Assembly (NCBI GenBank): GCA_029240775.1
Contig: JARDZQ010000015.1
Location: 1-11,888 of the forward strand
From: Rubrobacteraceae bacterium
GTDB lineage: Bacteria; Actinomycetota; Rubrobacteria; Rubrobacterales; Rubrobacteraceae
Direction of reading: 5' to 3'
DNA length: 11,888 nucleotides
The position numbers and the translations under genes were made by a program. Each line of letters starts with the position of its first letter. The first letter of the stretch is position 1. Below, in pieces: positions 11,317 through 11,888 of this stretch. Under the pieces are notes generated by a model that had not been told where the DNA came from, did no database searches, and worked only from the letters and a program-made list of their open reading frames with translations.

Positions 11317-11888
11317 GTGCGCTTGGTCATAGTAGGTGGGGTTGCGGCGGGGACGAAGGCGGCTTCGAGGGCCCGGCGGGTGGACCAGCGGGCGGAGATC
11401 ACCGTCTACCAGGATGAGCCGGAGCCCTCGATCAGCGAGTGCGGCCTTCCTTACCTTCTCTCTGGGGTCGTGGAGAGGCGAGACGAGCTCGTGGCTCGCA
11501 CCCCTGAGAAGTTCGCCGAGAAGGGCATCGATGTGCGAGTACGCCACCGCGTCGAGAAGGTGGACCCCGAGGCCAAGAAGCTCTGCGTGCGTGACCTGGA
11601 GAGCGGCGAGGTCTTCGAGGACGCCTACGACCGGCTCGTCGTCGCTACGGGCGCGCGGGCCGTGCTCCCGCCGATCCCGGGCGCCGACCTCGACGGTCTT
11701 TTCGTTCTCCGCTTTCTCACGGACGCCGACGAGATGAGGGGATACACAAGGGAGCGCTCCCCGAAGAGGGCGGTCGTAGTCGGGGGAGGGTACATCGGGC
11801 TCGAGGTCGCGGAGAATCTGTGCCGGCTCGGGATGGAGGTCTCCCTCATCGAGGCGGAGGACAGGGTCGCCCTCGCCTACGGTTCCGA
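11317..11888 (+). CDS. CoA-disulfide reductase/NADH oxidase-type flavoprotein, 3'-truncated
   Basis: First 190 codons of a pyridine nucleotide-disulfide oxidoreductase of the CoA-disulfide reductase / NADH oxidase / NADH peroxidase group; the rest lies beyond the window. The N terminus RLVIVGGVAAGTKAASRAR is the FAD-binding Rossmann motif. SECGLPY (about 40-46) places the single redox Cys42 that defines the group and pairs with CoA or forms a sulfenate. LVVATGARAVLPPIPG is the second FAD motif, and VVVGGGYIGLEVAENL begins the NAD(P)H domain. GTG 11317 is chosen because the Rossmann motif begins two residues later; the nearest purine-rich stretch (GGAGAAAGG, 11296-11304) is a little far upstream. 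The role is probably thiol/CoA redox balance or NADH-dependent oxygen or peroxide reduction, which fits the nearby SOD. Whether a C-terminal rhodanese domain follows cannot be seen. Confidence 0.88.
   Translation, partial: MRLVIVGGVAAGTKAASRARRVDQRAEITVYQDEPEPSISECGLPYLLSGVVERRDELVARTPEKFAEKGIDVRVRHRVEKVDPEAKKLCVRDLESGEVFEDAYDRLVVATGARAVLPPIPGADLDGLFVLRFLTDADEMRGYTRERSPKRAVVVGGGYIGLEVAENLCRLGMEVSLIEAEDRVALAYGS

Overview
The window is dense, high-GC DNA with GC-rich third codon positions, frequent GTG starts and several promoters that appear to produce leaderless mRNAs. This suggests a high-GC actinobacterium. The gene content (LOV phosphatase, Mn-type superoxide dismutase, arylsulfotransferase, degenerate acidic Ca-binding repeats) would suit a Rubrobacter-like lineage, but that placement is inference from style and no rRNA or other phylogenetic marker is present.

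Layout. Positions 1-2182 hold five small genes of unknown function: the 3' end of a Gly/Ala-rich coiled-coil protein (+), an acidic hypothetical protein (-), a small membrane protein with an apparent 3' frameshift (-), a lipoprotein built from 11-residue coiled-coil repeats (+), and an 82-residue hypothetical protein (+). Positions 2201-4859 (-) carry a Tat-exported arylsulfotransferase-family lipoprotein and, upstream of it, a phosphofructokinase-family protein that has lost several residues conserved in the family. Positions 4938-5210 (+) hold a frameshifted remnant of an acidic Ca-binding-repeat (RTX-like) protein, still followed by an intrinsic terminator. An amidase-signature hydrolase (5219-6622, -) and an MFS exporter (6671-7951, +) diverge from a 48-bp intergenic segment that has one -10 box for each direction, each exactly 6 nt before its start codon.

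Positions 7891-10032 (-) encode a modular LOV-PAS-GAF-PP2C protein, predicted to be a blue-light-regulated serine phosphatase of the RsbU/RsbP/SpoIIE type. It diverges from a Mn-type superoxide dismutase (10155-10784, +), which suggests a light and oxidative-stress response neighbourhood. After the SOD come a strong hairpin, a second RTX-like remnant (10924-11109, -), a stretch of lower GC with no convincing gene, and the first 190 codons of a CoA-disulfide-reductase/NADH-oxidase-type flavoprotein that runs off the right edge.

I see no CRISPR array, tRNA, rRNA, transposase or prophage gene. The most interesting items are the LOV phosphatase beside SOD, the divergent PFK-like enzyme, the repeated '-10 + 6 nt + start codon' arrangement, and two decayed RTX-like genes within about 6 kb. 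None amounts to a clearly new multi-gene system.
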